Positions 1 to 9,031 of a stretch of 64,000 bases of DNA are shown here, in pieces. Under the pieces are notes generated by a model. The model was not told the origin of the DNA and did no database searches. It was given only the letters and a program-made list of their open reading frames with translations. The position numbers and the translations under genes were made by a program. Origin of the DNA: Chitinophagaceae bacterium. Its GTDB lineage: Bacteria; Bacteroidota; Bacteroidia; Chitinophagales; Chitinophagaceae. Within the stretch, counting starts at the first letter, position 1; each line of letters opens with the position of its first letter. The stretch lies in assembly GCA_020403425.1 (NCBI GenBank), contig JADBXR010000011.1, positions 36,632 to 100,631 on the forward strand, in the 5' to 3' direction.

Positions 1-343
1 GCATATTATGCAAGCCGGTAACGGTTTTCAATGCCTGTGCTATATGAAGTCCGTAGGTAGCGGCAAACTTTCCGCCTACACCGGTTATTTTGCTGATCCC
101 TTTTTTGTAATCAAAAGGCCCCGGGAAGGCCAGGCCAATGGAATTGATGCCAGGGGAGGTTTTCAGAACGGTCAGGATACCGCCGGCAATATCGTTCACG
201 ATTTCAATGGCGGAGGCAGTGCTGTTTATTTGTTTCCGAAATACTTCCAAAGTAGGTTCTCCTTTTCCGGTAATATCAATAACACTGAAAGAAGCATGGC
301 TTCCTCCGATATCTATCCCCATCCGGTTGGTTGCTGCTGTCAT
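1..343 (-). CDS. ROK-family sugar kinase, N-terminal part (cut by window edge)
   Basis: This gene starts with ATG at 343 and reads leftward off the window, so about 114 N-terminal residues are visible. The N-terminus carries the ROK/actin-fold ATP-binding signature GIDIGGSHASFSVID (about residues 9-23), followed further on by GLAFPGPFDY, the second conserved glycine-rich stretch of ROK kinases and repressors. No helix-turn-helix precedes it, so a sugar kinase (glucokinase or fructokinase type) is more likely than a ROK repressor. It is divergent from the SusC operon, and the 480 bp between them would hold both promoters. The substrate cannot be told from this fragment. There is no stop within the window, so an ORF finder that needs both ends would miss it. 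Confidence 0.85.
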   Translation of the reverse strand, partial: MTAATNRMGIDIGGSHASFSVIDITGKGEPTLEVFRKQINSTASAIEIVNDIAGGILTVLKTSPGINSIGLAFPGPFDYKKGISKITGVGGKFAATYGLHIAQALKTVTGLHNM

Positions 344-632
344 ATGAGTGATCGGGTTTTCTTATAATGATTGTTGTGTATAACTAAGGCGTGATGCGAT
401 TTTAACGTTTTGTATTCCTGCTGAAATAGACTGCTGTTTATTGCCGGATCAGCGCTCCTGTCGTTTTTTAATGCGTAAAATAGTTGTTGAAAATATAGCC
501 TGTACTGCGGTTTGTATACTATGCTGCGGGCACAATACTAAATAAGAAAACCTTCATCAACAACTTAATTGACGCTGAAATTGTATAAAAAAAAGGAGGC
601 AAATATTTTACTTCATTTAGCAAATTTTGGCG

Positions 633-663
633 TTGATACCCTTTGTTCAACTATCTATTTTTG
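633..663 (+). promoter_or_regulatory. Putative Bacteroidota promoter for the SusC operon
   Basis: TATTTTTG at 656-663 fits the Bacteroidota -7 consensus TAnnTTTG. A TTG at 633-635 lies 20 bp upstream, inside the TTG-N17-23-TAnnTTTG window known for this phylum. It would give a leader of about 155 nt before the SusC start at 824. The rest of the 344-823 gap is AT-rich and shows no other clear gene. Transcription from here is inferred. Confidence 0.45.
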
Positions 664-823
664 GAAGTACAAGTATCCTATTCTGGTTTGGGCTGTTTCG
701 TTGAAACATAGCCGGGTTGCCATATCCCGGGTAATATCATGTAATGTGTATGCCTGACACAGAAGAGATAGTTGTATGCCTCAGGCATTTTCTTTAACAC
801 TTAAAAACGATAAAAACAAGGCC

Positions 824-3800
824 ATGACTCAAAATCAATTTTTAAAACGATTGCTACTTTTGTTTTGCGGGTGTTGCCTGTACCTTATCTCCTTTGCACA
901 AACCGTTGGTGGAAAAGTAACTGATGAAAATGATGCTCCATTAGCCGGCGTGTCTGTACAGGTTATGAATACTGCCAAAGGAACCACAACTAACGAAAAG
1001 GGAGAGTTTACCTTGCAGGCACAGCAGGGGGCAACGCTTGAGTTTACATTCATTGGTTATGTAACAGTTGCCCAGAAAGTAACGGGCAGTTATCTGACTG
1101 TTAAAATGAGTAAGAGTGCAGATAATGTACTTTCTGATGTAGTAGTAGTGGGATATGCAACGCAGAAAAAAGTGAGTCTCTCCGGCTCCGTTTCTGTGAT
1201 TGGCAGAAAATCGTTGGAAAACAGGCCTGTTACCAATGCTATCCAGGCATTGCAGGGTCTTTCTCCAGGCCTGGTGGTTACCCGTTCCAGCGGACAGCCC
1301 GGATACGAAGGATGGAATATCAATATCCGTGGGGTTTCTTCGTTAAACGGAACCAATAACCCGCTGTTGATGGTGGATGGGGTGGAATATGCCAACCTTA
1401 CCCTGATTAACCCGGATGATATTGAGTCTGTTTCTGTGTTGAAAGATGCTTCGGCCGCTGCCATTTATGGTGCCAAAGCCTCTAATGGTGTAATGCTGAT
1501 TACTACCAAAAACGGTAAAGCCGGTAAAGTAACGGTGAATTATACCGGTATGTTCCAGAATAAAAGTCCGCTGAGTCTTCCTAAAACCGTTCCTTTTAAT
1601 ATCAGTGCCACACTGCAGAACCTGGCCAATAAAAACAATGGCGGCGCTCCTTCCTGGAGTGATGCACAGATAGCCATGTTCAAAGATCCCAATACCACAT
1701 TCCTGCCTACCGATCCGGCCAATACATTCTATTATAGCGAAATGGATTATGTTTCCATGACTGTTAAAAAGAATATCGGTGCCGTATCACACAATATCAA
1801 CTTAACCGGCGGTAATGAGAATACCAGGTATTTTATCGGACTGGGTTATAACGACAACAGCGGTATGCTGAAAGTAGGCCCCGACAGGAATAAACGTTAT
1901 AACGCAAGGATCAACCTGACTACTAAATTCAATAATATATTCAGTCTTGATTCCCGTTTGTCTTTTACCCAGAATAAAGTAGAAGCGGCGGCGGGTTCAC
2001 TGGATGGTGATTATGGTTTGTTATACAATATTTATAACCTGAGACCGATCACCCCGGTATTTGTTCCGGGCGATGAATCAAAATATTTATCAGGTGTTAA
2101 TACCTATGCTACTTTAAAAGATGGTGGTTTTAACAATACAACGCAGAATGCGCTGGATGCCGTATTTACTTTTAAAGCAGATAACCTGGTTAAAGGTTTA
2201 CAGTTAAGCGCCAACTATAGCCCCCATCTGGAGCAGAGTGTGCAGGATATGTTCTTTAAAACAGTACCCATGTACAGTTTCGTAAAAGCTTCCGGCACTT
2301 TTGTACAGAACGCATGGGTAAACAGATCCAATTCGCTTAATAAGTACCGGATCTCTCAAAGCTCCTATACCTCCAATTTCCTTGCAGATTATGGTACGTC
2401 TTTTGGCGAACATCATTTACGTCTGCTCGGAGGTGTACAATACCAGGGCTATAATTTTAACCGGATGAATGCCAGCCTTACCAACCTGATCAACAATAAC
2501 CTGGCTACCCTGAATTATACCACCAATGCTACATTGCCGGTAACCTCCATCTCAGATGATCTGCAGGCAAATGCATGGCAGTCTTTTTTCGGACGTATTA
2601 ACTATGATTATAAGAATAAATATTATGTAGAAGCCACTTTGCGCAATGATGCCAGCTCACGCCTGGCACCTGGTAATCGTGCACAGACTTTCCCTGCTTT
2701 CTCTGTAGCATGGCGTATGTCGCAGGAGAAATGGATGGAAAAAATAAAATTCATCAACGAGTTAAAAGTAAGGGCTTCATGGGGTAAACTGGGTAATGCA
2801 CAGCTGGGTCAGTTGTACCAGAACAATTATCCATCCATAGCCACACTGGTAAACGGCGTATATCCCTTTAACAATGCCGCTTCCACTTTTATTTACCAGC
2901 GCGCTTTGCCCTCTGACGCACTTGGATGGGAAACCGTTACCACTACCAATATTGGTATCGACTTCTCCCTGTTCCAGAGCAGGCTGAGTGGAAGTTTTGA
3001 TGTGTATGAAAGAGTGAACGATAATATGCTGATCCCCGTTAACCTTCCGGCAGTATTGGGCGTAATACCCAGCACTTCTAACGCAGCTGCCATGAAAACA
3101 AAAGGTTGGGATCTTGATCTGAACTGGAGAGATAAAATCGGTAAAGTGTCTTATTCTGTAGGATTCAACCTGAGCGATAATAAGAATGAGATCACCAAGT
3201 ACCTCGGAAACGTAGTGTACGGCGAGGGCGTGAACCAGGCATTACCCGGTATGCCCATCAACTCGATCTTTGGGTACAGATCAACAGGTTATTTTCAATC
3301 GGCAGATGAAGTAACGCAAAGCGCCAAGCAGTTTGGAGCCACCAACCAGGGACCTGGGGATATTAAATACCAGGATGTGAACGGAGATGGTGTAATTAAT
3401 GGTGGTACCGGAACTCCGGCCAACCACGGAGACCTCGTGTATCTTGGCAATCCAGCTCCCAGGTATAATTTCGGAATCAATCTCGGTGCGCAGTGGAACG
3501 GCTTTGATCTTTCTGTTTTCTTCCAGGGAACCGGCAAGCGGAACATCATCCTGTATCCTTACCAGGTAATTCCATTCGGACAAAGCTGGCGTTACCCGCT
3601 GGATAATTATATAGACAATTACTGGACCGAAAGTAACCGCAATGCCAGGTTTCCGAGACCTATTGCCGGCGGAGGTACCAATATGCGTATCAACAGTGCT
3701 TTTGTACAGGATGGTGCTTACCTCAGGCTGAAAAATGTGCAACTGGGTTATACCATACCGGCACAGCTGCTGAGTAAGTATAAAATACAGAAACTGCGTG

Positions 3801-3937
3801 TGTTCTTCAGCGGACAGGACCTGTTTACCATAACCAAAATGTGGTACAAGTATTTCGATCCGGAAAGTCCTAACAATGTTTCTTATGCGTATCCCTATTT
3901 CAGTACGTATGCATTTGGTGTAAATGTTACCTTCTAA
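824..3937 (+). CDS. SusC/RagA-family TonB-linked outer membrane receptor
   Basis: Outer-membrane TonB-dependent transporter that would import oligosaccharides together with the SusD-like lipoprotein encoded next. The ATG at 824 is chosen over an in-frame ATG at 776 because it starts directly at a good signal peptide (basic MTQNQFLKR, then a leucine-rich core ending SFAQ). Next come a carboxypeptidase-regulatory-like domain (VGGKVTDENDAPLAGVSVQV), the SusC-specific linker and a TonB plug with the family signature LKDASAAAIYGAKASNGV around residues 205-225. A long beta-barrel follows, ending in an aromatic-terminated strand (FGVNVTF). The length of about 1,037 residues is normal. It is the first gene of the operon. 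The substrate is inferred only from the neighbours: a uronate-containing glycan. Confidence 0.93.
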   Translation: MTQNQFLKRLLLLFCGCCLYLISFAQTVGGKVTDENDAPLAGVSVQVMNTAKGTTTNEKGEFTLQAQQGATLEFTFIGYVTVAQKVTGSYLTVKMSKSADNVLSDVVVVGYATQKKVSLSGSVSVIGRKSLENRPVTNAIQALQGLSPGLVVTRSSGQPGYEGWNINIRGVSSLNGTNNPLLMVDGVEYANLTLINPDDIESVSVLKDASAAAIYGAKASNGVMLITTKNGKAGKVTVNYTGMFQNKSPLSLPKTVPFNISATLQNLANKNNGGAPSWSDAQIAMFKDPNTTFLPTDPANTFYYSEMDYVSMTVKKNIGAVSHNINLTGGNENTRYFIGLGYNDNSGMLKVGPDRNKRYNARINLTTKFNNIFSLDSRLSFTQNKVEAAAGSLDGDYGLLYNIYNLRPITPVFVPGDESKYLSGVNTYATLKDGGFNNTTQNALDAVFTFKADNLVKGLQLSANYSPHLEQSVQDMFFKTVPMYSFVKASGTFVQNAWVNRSNSLNKYRISQSSYTSNFLADYGTSFGEHHLRLLGGVQYQGYNFNRMNASLTNLINNNLATLNYTTNATLPVTSISDDLQANAWQSFFGRINYDYKNKYYVEATLRNDASSRLAPGNRAQTFPAFSVAWRMSQEKWMEKIKFINELKVRASWGKLGNAQLGQLYQNNYPSIATLVNGVYPFNNAASTFIYQRALPSDALGWETVTTTNIGIDFSLFQSRLSGSFDVYERVNDNMLIPVNLPAVLGVIPSTSNAAAMKTKGWDLDLNWRDKIGKVSYSVGFNLSDNKNEITKYLGNVVYGEGVNQALPGMPINSIFGYRSTGYFQSADEVTQSAKQFGATNQGPGDIKYQDVNGDGVINGGTGTPANHGDLVYLGNPAPRYNFGINLGAQWNGFDLSVFFQGTGKRNIILYPYQVIPFGQSWRYPLDNYIDNYWTESNRNARFPRPIAGGGTNMRINSAFVQDGAYLRLKNVQLGYTIPAQLLSKYKIQKLRVFFSGQDLFTITKMWYKYFDPESPNNVSYAYPYFSTYAFGVNVTF

Positions 3938-3951
3938 TTTCAGAAAAACGG

Positions 3952-3990
3952 GAGCAGGTGCAGTACTGTAAAAACCTGCTCTCTTTTTTG
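3952..3990 (+). terminator. Intrinsic terminator/attenuator between SusC and SusD
   Basis: GAGCAGGT (3952-3959) pairs with ACCTGCTC (3974-3981), followed immediately by TCTTTTTTG. It sits 15 bp after the SusC stop and about 40 bp before the SusD start. It could partly terminate transcription or protect the 3' end of the SusC message. Confidence 0.6.
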
Positions 3991-4022
3991 AGATCCAGTC
4001 ATTAAAAAATAAAATTAAAATC

Positions 4023-5756
4023 ATGATAAGGAAATATCATTTCAGGCGTATACTGTGGGTCTTACCGGCAGCCATTCTCTGGCTGGCGGGTTGTAACAAG
4101 AACCTCGACCTGCTTCCTGAGTCGCAGCTGGCAGATGCCAACTTCTGGAAAACGACTTCAGACCTGAGTCAGGCCTGTAATTATCTGTATACATTTTTAA
4201 GTGGGCTGAGTACGGATGATCCTACCGGTTATCCTACACCGCTGCAGGATAATTATTCTGATAAAACTTTTGGTGCACGCTCTGTAGGTTTTGGCGATGG
4301 TTCCAGCACGGCACCGGCTACTTCCAACGAGTGGTCTAATTATTACAAAGCTATCCGCGCAGCCAACAATATCCTGCAAAAAGCACCAGGTGTTACAGGA
4401 GATGCTGCCACCATTAACCGGTATGTGGGCGAAGCCCGTTTTTTCAGGGGGATGGCTTATTTTGAACTGGTAAAAAGATTTGGAGATGTTCCTTACATCA
4501 ACAAAATTCTGACACCAACGGATTCTTTACTGTATTCAGCACGCACTCCCCGCCAGGCGGTTATCGACAGCATTTATGCTGATCTCGATTTTGCAGCTGC
4601 TAATTGTCCGCAGCCGGATGTAATGCCTGCAGCAGAATATGGACGTATCACCCGTGCCGCTGCACTCTCGTTCAAGGCAAGAGTGGCTTTGTTTGAAGGA
4701 ACCTGGGACAAATTCCGCGGTATCAGCACAGCAAACACCAACCTGCAGGTAGCGGTTACGGCAAGTAATACCGTAATAACAGAAGGGAAACACAGGTTGT
4801 ACACTTCACAGGGAGCCGAAAGTTATTTCTATGAATTCCAGTACGATGGTGGTGCCAATGGAAACCCGATCCAGTCAGTTCCCGGTCCGCAGGTGAATTA
4901 CACCTATGCTACCAACAAGGAGAACATACTGGTAAGATTATACGGCCAGAACCAAAGCAATAATATTGCTTCGCATTCTTTTGGCAGAACCTATCTTGAC
5001 CAGGCCAATATTGCACCTACCCGTGTGATCATGGATGCATATTTATATAAAGACGGATTACCGCAGGGTAAGTCTGCTTTTGATTCATCCAATAACCAGA
5101 CAAGTTCTTTAACCGAGTTCCAGAACAGGGATCCCCGTATGTCCATGTCTGTGTATAACAGAACCTTGATCACACCATCTGTAGGAGGGTTGATTCCTTA
5201 TGTGGCAGGTATTACGTATCGGTACCGGAAATACTGGATTGTGAGCGACTGGACAGCCAATGTCAGCTTTATCAATTTTAACGTACTGCGTTATGCAGAA
5301 GTATTGCTCACCAATGCAGAAGCTAAATTTGAACTGAATGGTTCTATCAGCGATGCAGAGTTAAACCAGACCATTAACGAGATCCGTAACCGCGCCACTG
5401 GTAACGATGCAAGCAAATTGCCTTTATTAACCAACGCATTTGTAACAGCCAATGGTTTGGATATGCGCACAGAAATCAGAAGAGAAAGGGCCATTGAATT
5501 ATCATTCGAAGGGCTGGCTTACTGGGATCTGCTCAGGTGGAAAACAGCCGAAACAGTATTGCCGCAGGCGATTTTGGGCAGGAAATATTTTGCCGCAGAA
5601 AACCCGGCAGGTACCACACCCAATCTCCTGAATGGATATGTGGTGCTGGAAGCAGCGTCTTTCCGCAAGTTTAATCCGGCTAAAGATTATTTGTGGGCCC
5701 TGCCAACACAGGAATTGGCTTTAAACACTAAATTAGCCCAGAATCCTAACTGGTAA
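4023..5756 (+). CDS. SusD/RagB-family glycan-binding lipoprotein
   Basis: Surface lipoprotein that caps the SusC barrel and binds glycan. The N-terminus has a lipoprotein signal with lipobox LAGC (Cys24). The SusD-type helical (TPR-like) core follows, with typical stretches ARFFRGMAYFELVKRFGDVPY and, near the C-terminus, RRERAIELSFEGLAYWDLLRW. The tail reads DYLWALPTQELALNTKLAQNPNW, where the closing QNPxW motif is characteristic of the family. At 577 residues it is of normal size. It lies 85 bp after SusC, separated by a hairpin, and is surely co-transcribed. Ligand specificity cannot be read from the sequence. Confidence 0.93.
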   Translation: MIRKYHFRRILWVLPAAILWLAGCNKNLDLLPESQLADANFWKTTSDLSQACNYLYTFLSGLSTDDPTGYPTPLQDNYSDKTFGARSVGFGDGSSTAPATSNEWSNYYKAIRAANNILQKAPGVTGDAATINRYVGEARFFRGMAYFELVKRFGDVPYINKILTPTDSLLYSARTPRQAVIDSIYADLDFAAANCPQPDVMPAAEYGRITRAAALSFKARVALFEGTWDKFRGISTANTNLQVAVTASNTVITEGKHRLYTSQGAESYFYEFQYDGGANGNPIQSVPGPQVNYTYATNKENILVRLYGQNQSNNIASHSFGRTYLDQANIAPTRVIMDAYLYKDGLPQGKSAFDSSNNQTSSLTEFQNRDPRMSMSVYNRTLITPSVGGLIPYVAGITYRYRKYWIVSDWTANVSFINFNVLRYAEVLLTNAEAKFELNGSISDAELNQTINEIRNRATGNDASKLPLLTNAFVTANGLDMRTEIRRERAIELSFEGLAYWDLLRWKTAETVLPQAILGRKYFAAENPAGTTPNLLNGYVVLEAASFRKFNPAKDYLWALPTQELALNTKLAQNPNW

Positions 5757-5773
5757 TTGTTTATAAACACGTT

Positions 5774-5824
5774 GAAACATGGCAAAGAATCGTTGTCGTT
5801 TAATACCATTCTTTGCCATGTTTC
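5774..5824 (+). promoter_or_regulatory. 17-bp perfect inverted repeat burying the lyase start codon
   Basis: GAAACATGGCAAAGAAT (5774-5790) is the exact reverse complement of ATTCTTTGCCATGTTTC (5808-5824), with a 17-nt loop. The start ATG of the lyase (5779) is inside the left arm, and an in-frame second ATG (5818) is inside the right arm. As RNA this would be a strong stem covering both possible starts. There is no U-tract, so it does not look like a simple SusD terminator. Confidence 0.6.
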
Positions 5825-7758
5825 TGTGTTGGGTATGCCTCTATGGCTATGCGTACAGCCAGCAGCCGGTGATACATGAAAGAAATTACCTGTCAACTGC
5901 TTTGAATGTTTCTGGTGCCGATTTTTCTCAGCAGGCGGTATCAGCATGGAGAGCCCGGCAAAAAGAAAACTACCTGCGTAAGATCGGGAGCCTGCCTGAT
6001 TCTGTAAAAGCAGCCTGTATTGCCAAAGCCGACCAGGCACTTGCCTATAACTGGCCCGCCCTGCCCGCCGTTATGTATCTCGAATACAAACAAACGGGAA
6101 ACAGGATCCGGTATGAGGCAAAACAGAATGAGCGGAGACATTTTCTGAATAACCTGGTAATAGGTGAATTGATCACCCGCAATAAAAAATACCTGCCCCA
6201 GATCGTGAATGGTTTATGGGCTACGCTGGAAGAAAGTACCTGGGAGATCCCCGCTATTGTTGCTTTGCAGAAAGCCGGTACGGATCTGCCCGATCCTGCT
6301 GAAGAAATTATCGGACTGGTGGGAGGCGAAACGGCTGTGATGGTGGCTACTATCCAGTATATGCTGTACGACCAGTTAGAAACAGTTTCTCCCATCATCC
6401 ATAAAAGGGTTTCTCAGGAGTTGCACAAAAGAATACTGGATCCTTATTGGCAGCGGGATGATTACTGGTGGATGGGATTTACAGGCAAAGCCGTTAATAA
6501 CTGGAATGCCTGGATCAATACCAATGTATTACAAACCGTTTTATTAGCAGAAACGGATACGGTAAAAATGGCACAGCTCGTCCGTAAAATATTCAGAAGT
6601 ACGGATCATTTTTTAAATCAGTACCCGGATGATGGAGGTTGTGATGAGGGGCCGTCTTACTGGAGTATTGCCGGCGGTAAACTGGTTCGTTTACTGCAAC
6701 TTGCCTATAGTATATCCGGCGGCAAACTAAACTGGTCAGATAACCGGTTACTGCACAGTTTGGGTACTTATATTTATCAAATGCATATAGCGGGTGATTA
6801 TTTTGTCAACTTCGCAGATGCTACCCCCAGAACGGTGCCCGATCCCGGAAGTGTTTACCGTTTTGGCGAGATGTTCAAGGATGATCAGCTGAAACAGTTC
6901 GGCGCTTACCTCTTTGCGCAGAAACAGCATGCCATGCCGGCCAATAGTGTGGTTGATTTTTTAGAAACGGCAGATGTTTTTGCCGCCTTAACCGGAACTG
7001 CCGGAACAGCGCCGCTACCGGCTTCCTCTTTCCTGCCCAACCTGCAGGTGCTTACTGCAAGGGATCAGGCAGGATCTGCATCCGGTTTGTTTCTAGCTGT
7101 ACAGGGCGGACATAACGGCGAAAGTCATAACCACAATGATATCGGTAATTTCCTGGTGTATGCAAACGGTAAACCGGTAATCATTGATGCCGGTGTGGGC
7201 ACTTATACGGCGCAAACATTCAGTGCCGACAGGTATGAGTTGTGGAATATGCAGTCGCAATGGCACAATTGCCCCTTGATCAACGGTGTGATGCAAAAAG
7301 ACGGGAAAGCCTATGGCGCTACCAATCTTTCCTATAAAGAGAACAAGGGGTTTGTTTCGATTGCCATGGACATAGCCACTGCCTACCCGCCAGCCGCTTT
7401 TGTAAAGAACTGGAACAGGCAATTCCTGTTTGATCAAAACAGGAATCGTGTGGTACTATCTGAAAAATACCTGTTTGAGAAAAGAACCGGGAAAACAAAG
7501 ATCAGTTTCCTGAGCAGTTGTGAAGTGAAAAGGGATACCAACGGGAAGTTGATTTTTTATGATGATAGAGGCACCCGTGTATTGCAGTTACTCTATCACA
7601 CAGGCGTTACGCTGGCAGAGATAGAAGAGAAATTACTGGACGATGAAAAGATGAAGAACTCCTGGGGTAAAAAAATATACCGTTTAACTTTTGTTATTGA
7701 TGACAAACAGCTGGCTGGCGAAAACAGGTTCGAATTCACTCTTCCGCCTGGTAACTAA
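5779..7758 (+). CDS. Heparinase II/III-superfamily polysaccharide lyase (exported)
   Basis: Predicted periplasmic or surface lyase cleaving uronate-containing polysaccharide by beta-elimination. A signal peptide (basic MAKNRCR, hydrophobic core, cleavage near YSQQ) precedes an alpha/alpha-toroid N-terminal half. The C-terminal half is a heparinase II/III beta-sandwich with the signature GGHNGESHNHNDIGNF; His450 and His452 lie in the expected metal/catalytic loop, followed by IIDAGVGTYTAQTFS and a conserved WHNCPLINGV. The length, 659 residues, fits the superfamily. The PL family number cannot be assigned by eye. It follows SusD by 22 bp and precedes DUF4861. The start is either ATG 5779 (better signal-peptide n-region, chosen) or ATG 5818; both fall in the hairpin at 5774-5824. 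Confidence 0.82.
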   Translation: MAKNRCRLIPFFAMFLCWVCLYGYAYSQQPVIHERNYLSTALNVSGADFSQQAVSAWRARQKENYLRKIGSLPDSVKAACIAKADQALAYNWPALPAVMYLEYKQTGNRIRYEAKQNERRHFLNNLVIGELITRNKKYLPQIVNGLWATLEESTWEIPAIVALQKAGTDLPDPAEEIIGLVGGETAVMVATIQYMLYDQLETVSPIIHKRVSQELHKRILDPYWQRDDYWWMGFTGKAVNNWNAWINTNVLQTVLLAETDTVKMAQLVRKIFRSTDHFLNQYPDDGGCDEGPSYWSIAGGKLVRLLQLAYSISGGKLNWSDNRLLHSLGTYIYQMHIAGDYFVNFADATPRTVPDPGSVYRFGEMFKDDQLKQFGAYLFAQKQHAMPANSVVDFLETADVFAALTGTAGTAPLPASSFLPNLQVLTARDQAGSASGLFLAVQGGHNGESHNHNDIGNFLVYANGKPVIIDAGVGTYTAQTFSADRYELWNMQSQWHNCPLINGVMQKDGKAYGATNLSYKENKGFVSIAMDIATAYPPAAFVKNWNRQFLFDQNRNRVVLSEKYLFEKRTGKTKISFLSSCEVKRDTNGKLIFYDDRGTRVLQLLYHTGVTLAEIEEKLLDDEKMKNSWGKKIYRLTFVIDDKQLAGENRFEFTLPPGN

Positions 7759-7811
7759 AACCTCACACCAGCATTAACAATACGATTTAGAAGTTTAATG
7801 AAGGTTCGCTT

Positions 7812-8948
7812 ATGAAAAATTATTTGATATGGGCCATGGGCTTCCTGTTAACGCCATTGTTAGCCAATAGCCAGGCGGTTATTACGATTACGAATCCCGC
7901 ACCTGTAACAAGAACCGGGGAACTGGTGTCTGTTGCCTGGAAAGAAGTATTGGCTGCCTACCCGGGTATTGATACCGCTTATTTTGCTGTTACCGACCCC
8001 GTAACAGGAAAACAGGTTCCTTATCAATTGGAATACAATGGAGAGAAAGCGGTTCAGCAACTGCTGCTCCAGGTTACCATTGCGGCCGGTGCCAAACAGG
8101 TTTTACAGATCAAAAAAGCCAAACCACAACCATTTCCATCCAAAACTTTCTGCCGCTATGTGCCGGAACGAAAAGATGATTTTGCCTGGGAGAATGACAA
8201 AATTGCTTCACGTGCTTATGGAAAAGCGCTGGAGAATACGAGTGAAGATGCCTATGGGTTTGATGTATGGGTAAAACGTACCGATCAACTGGTATTGGAT
8301 CGGCGATACCGTATGGGCGACTATCACAATGATCATGGAGACGGGATGGATTATTACCATGTAGGGTTTTCTTTGGGGGCAGGAAATATCGCTCCCTATA
8401 CAAATGATTCGATCTGGTATACCGGAAATTACCGTGGCTGGAAAATACTGGAGAATGGCCCGCTCCGTTCCACTTTTCAGCTGATATACGATGAGTGGAA
8501 CGTAGCGGCACAGAAAGTAAGTGTGGTAAAAACACTGACCATCGATGCAGGCTCTCAACTGCATAAAGTAGAAGCCAGTTACCATTTTCAGAACACGCCT
8601 GTTTTACCGGTAGTGGTGGGTATTGTAAAACGTGACCAGCCGGGTATTACCTACTTTGATGAACAGAAAGGACTGATGGCTTACTGGGAACCCACAGATG
8701 CCAGCAACGGCACAACGGGTGTAGGTTGTCTGTTTACACAACCGGTAAAAAAAATACTGGTACAAAAAGGACAACTGCTTACTTTACTGGAAGCCCGGCC
8801 GGATAAACCGGTAACCTATTACCGTGGCGCGGCATGGGATAAAGCCGGTGAAATTACCAGTGCTGAACAATGGTTTGCCTACCTGCAGGCATTCCGGAAA
8901 AAACAAGAGTTTCCTGTGCAGATTACGATAAAAAAATCTTCCAGGTGA
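7812..8948 (+). CDS. Exported DUF4861 protein
   Basis: The signal peptide is MKNYLIWAMGFLLTPLLANS, followed by the DUF4861 core recognised by RYVPERKDDFAWENDKIASR (about residues 116-135) and, further on, GDYHNDHGDGMDYYHVGFSLG. DUF4861 proteins are regular members of Bacteroidota loci for pectin-like and other uronate glycans, often near GH105 enzymes. The biochemical role is not established to my knowledge. The conserved acidic and histidine cluster (DYHNDHGDGMDYYH) suggests a metal or sugar-binding site. The length of 378 residues is usual. It lies 53 bp after the lyase in the same operon, so a periplasmic role in processing or binding lyase products is inferred. Confidence 0.8.
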   Translation: MKNYLIWAMGFLLTPLLANSQAVITITNPAPVTRTGELVSVAWKEVLAAYPGIDTAYFAVTDPVTGKQVPYQLEYNGEKAVQQLLLQVTIAAGAKQVLQIKKAKPQPFPSKTFCRYVPERKDDFAWENDKIASRAYGKALENTSEDAYGFDVWVKRTDQLVLDRRYRMGDYHNDHGDGMDYYHVGFSLGAGNIAPYTNDSIWYTGNYRGWKILENGPLRSTFQLIYDEWNVAAQKVSVVKTLTIDAGSQLHKVEASYHFQNTPVLPVVVGIVKRDQPGITYFDEQKGLMAYWEPTDASNGTTGVGCLFTQPVKKILVQKGQLLTLLEARPDKPVTYYRGAAWDKAGEITSAEQWFAYLQAFRKKQEFPVQITIKKSSR

Positions 8949-9031
8949 ACTGATTGAGGGGAAGAACCGGTTTACATATTACGACAGGTCTGGTTCCTGT
9001 GAACTGAGATCTATCAAACAAAAAAATCTTT

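Noticed and set aside
8..367. Plus-strand reading frame at the left edge
   Set aside because: It is antisense to a clear ROK-kinase N-terminus on the minus strand (343 to 1).
3281..4024. 247-codon minus-strand frame across the SusC 3' end
   Set aside because: Antisense shadow of SusC; no recognisable motif and it crosses the intergenic terminator.
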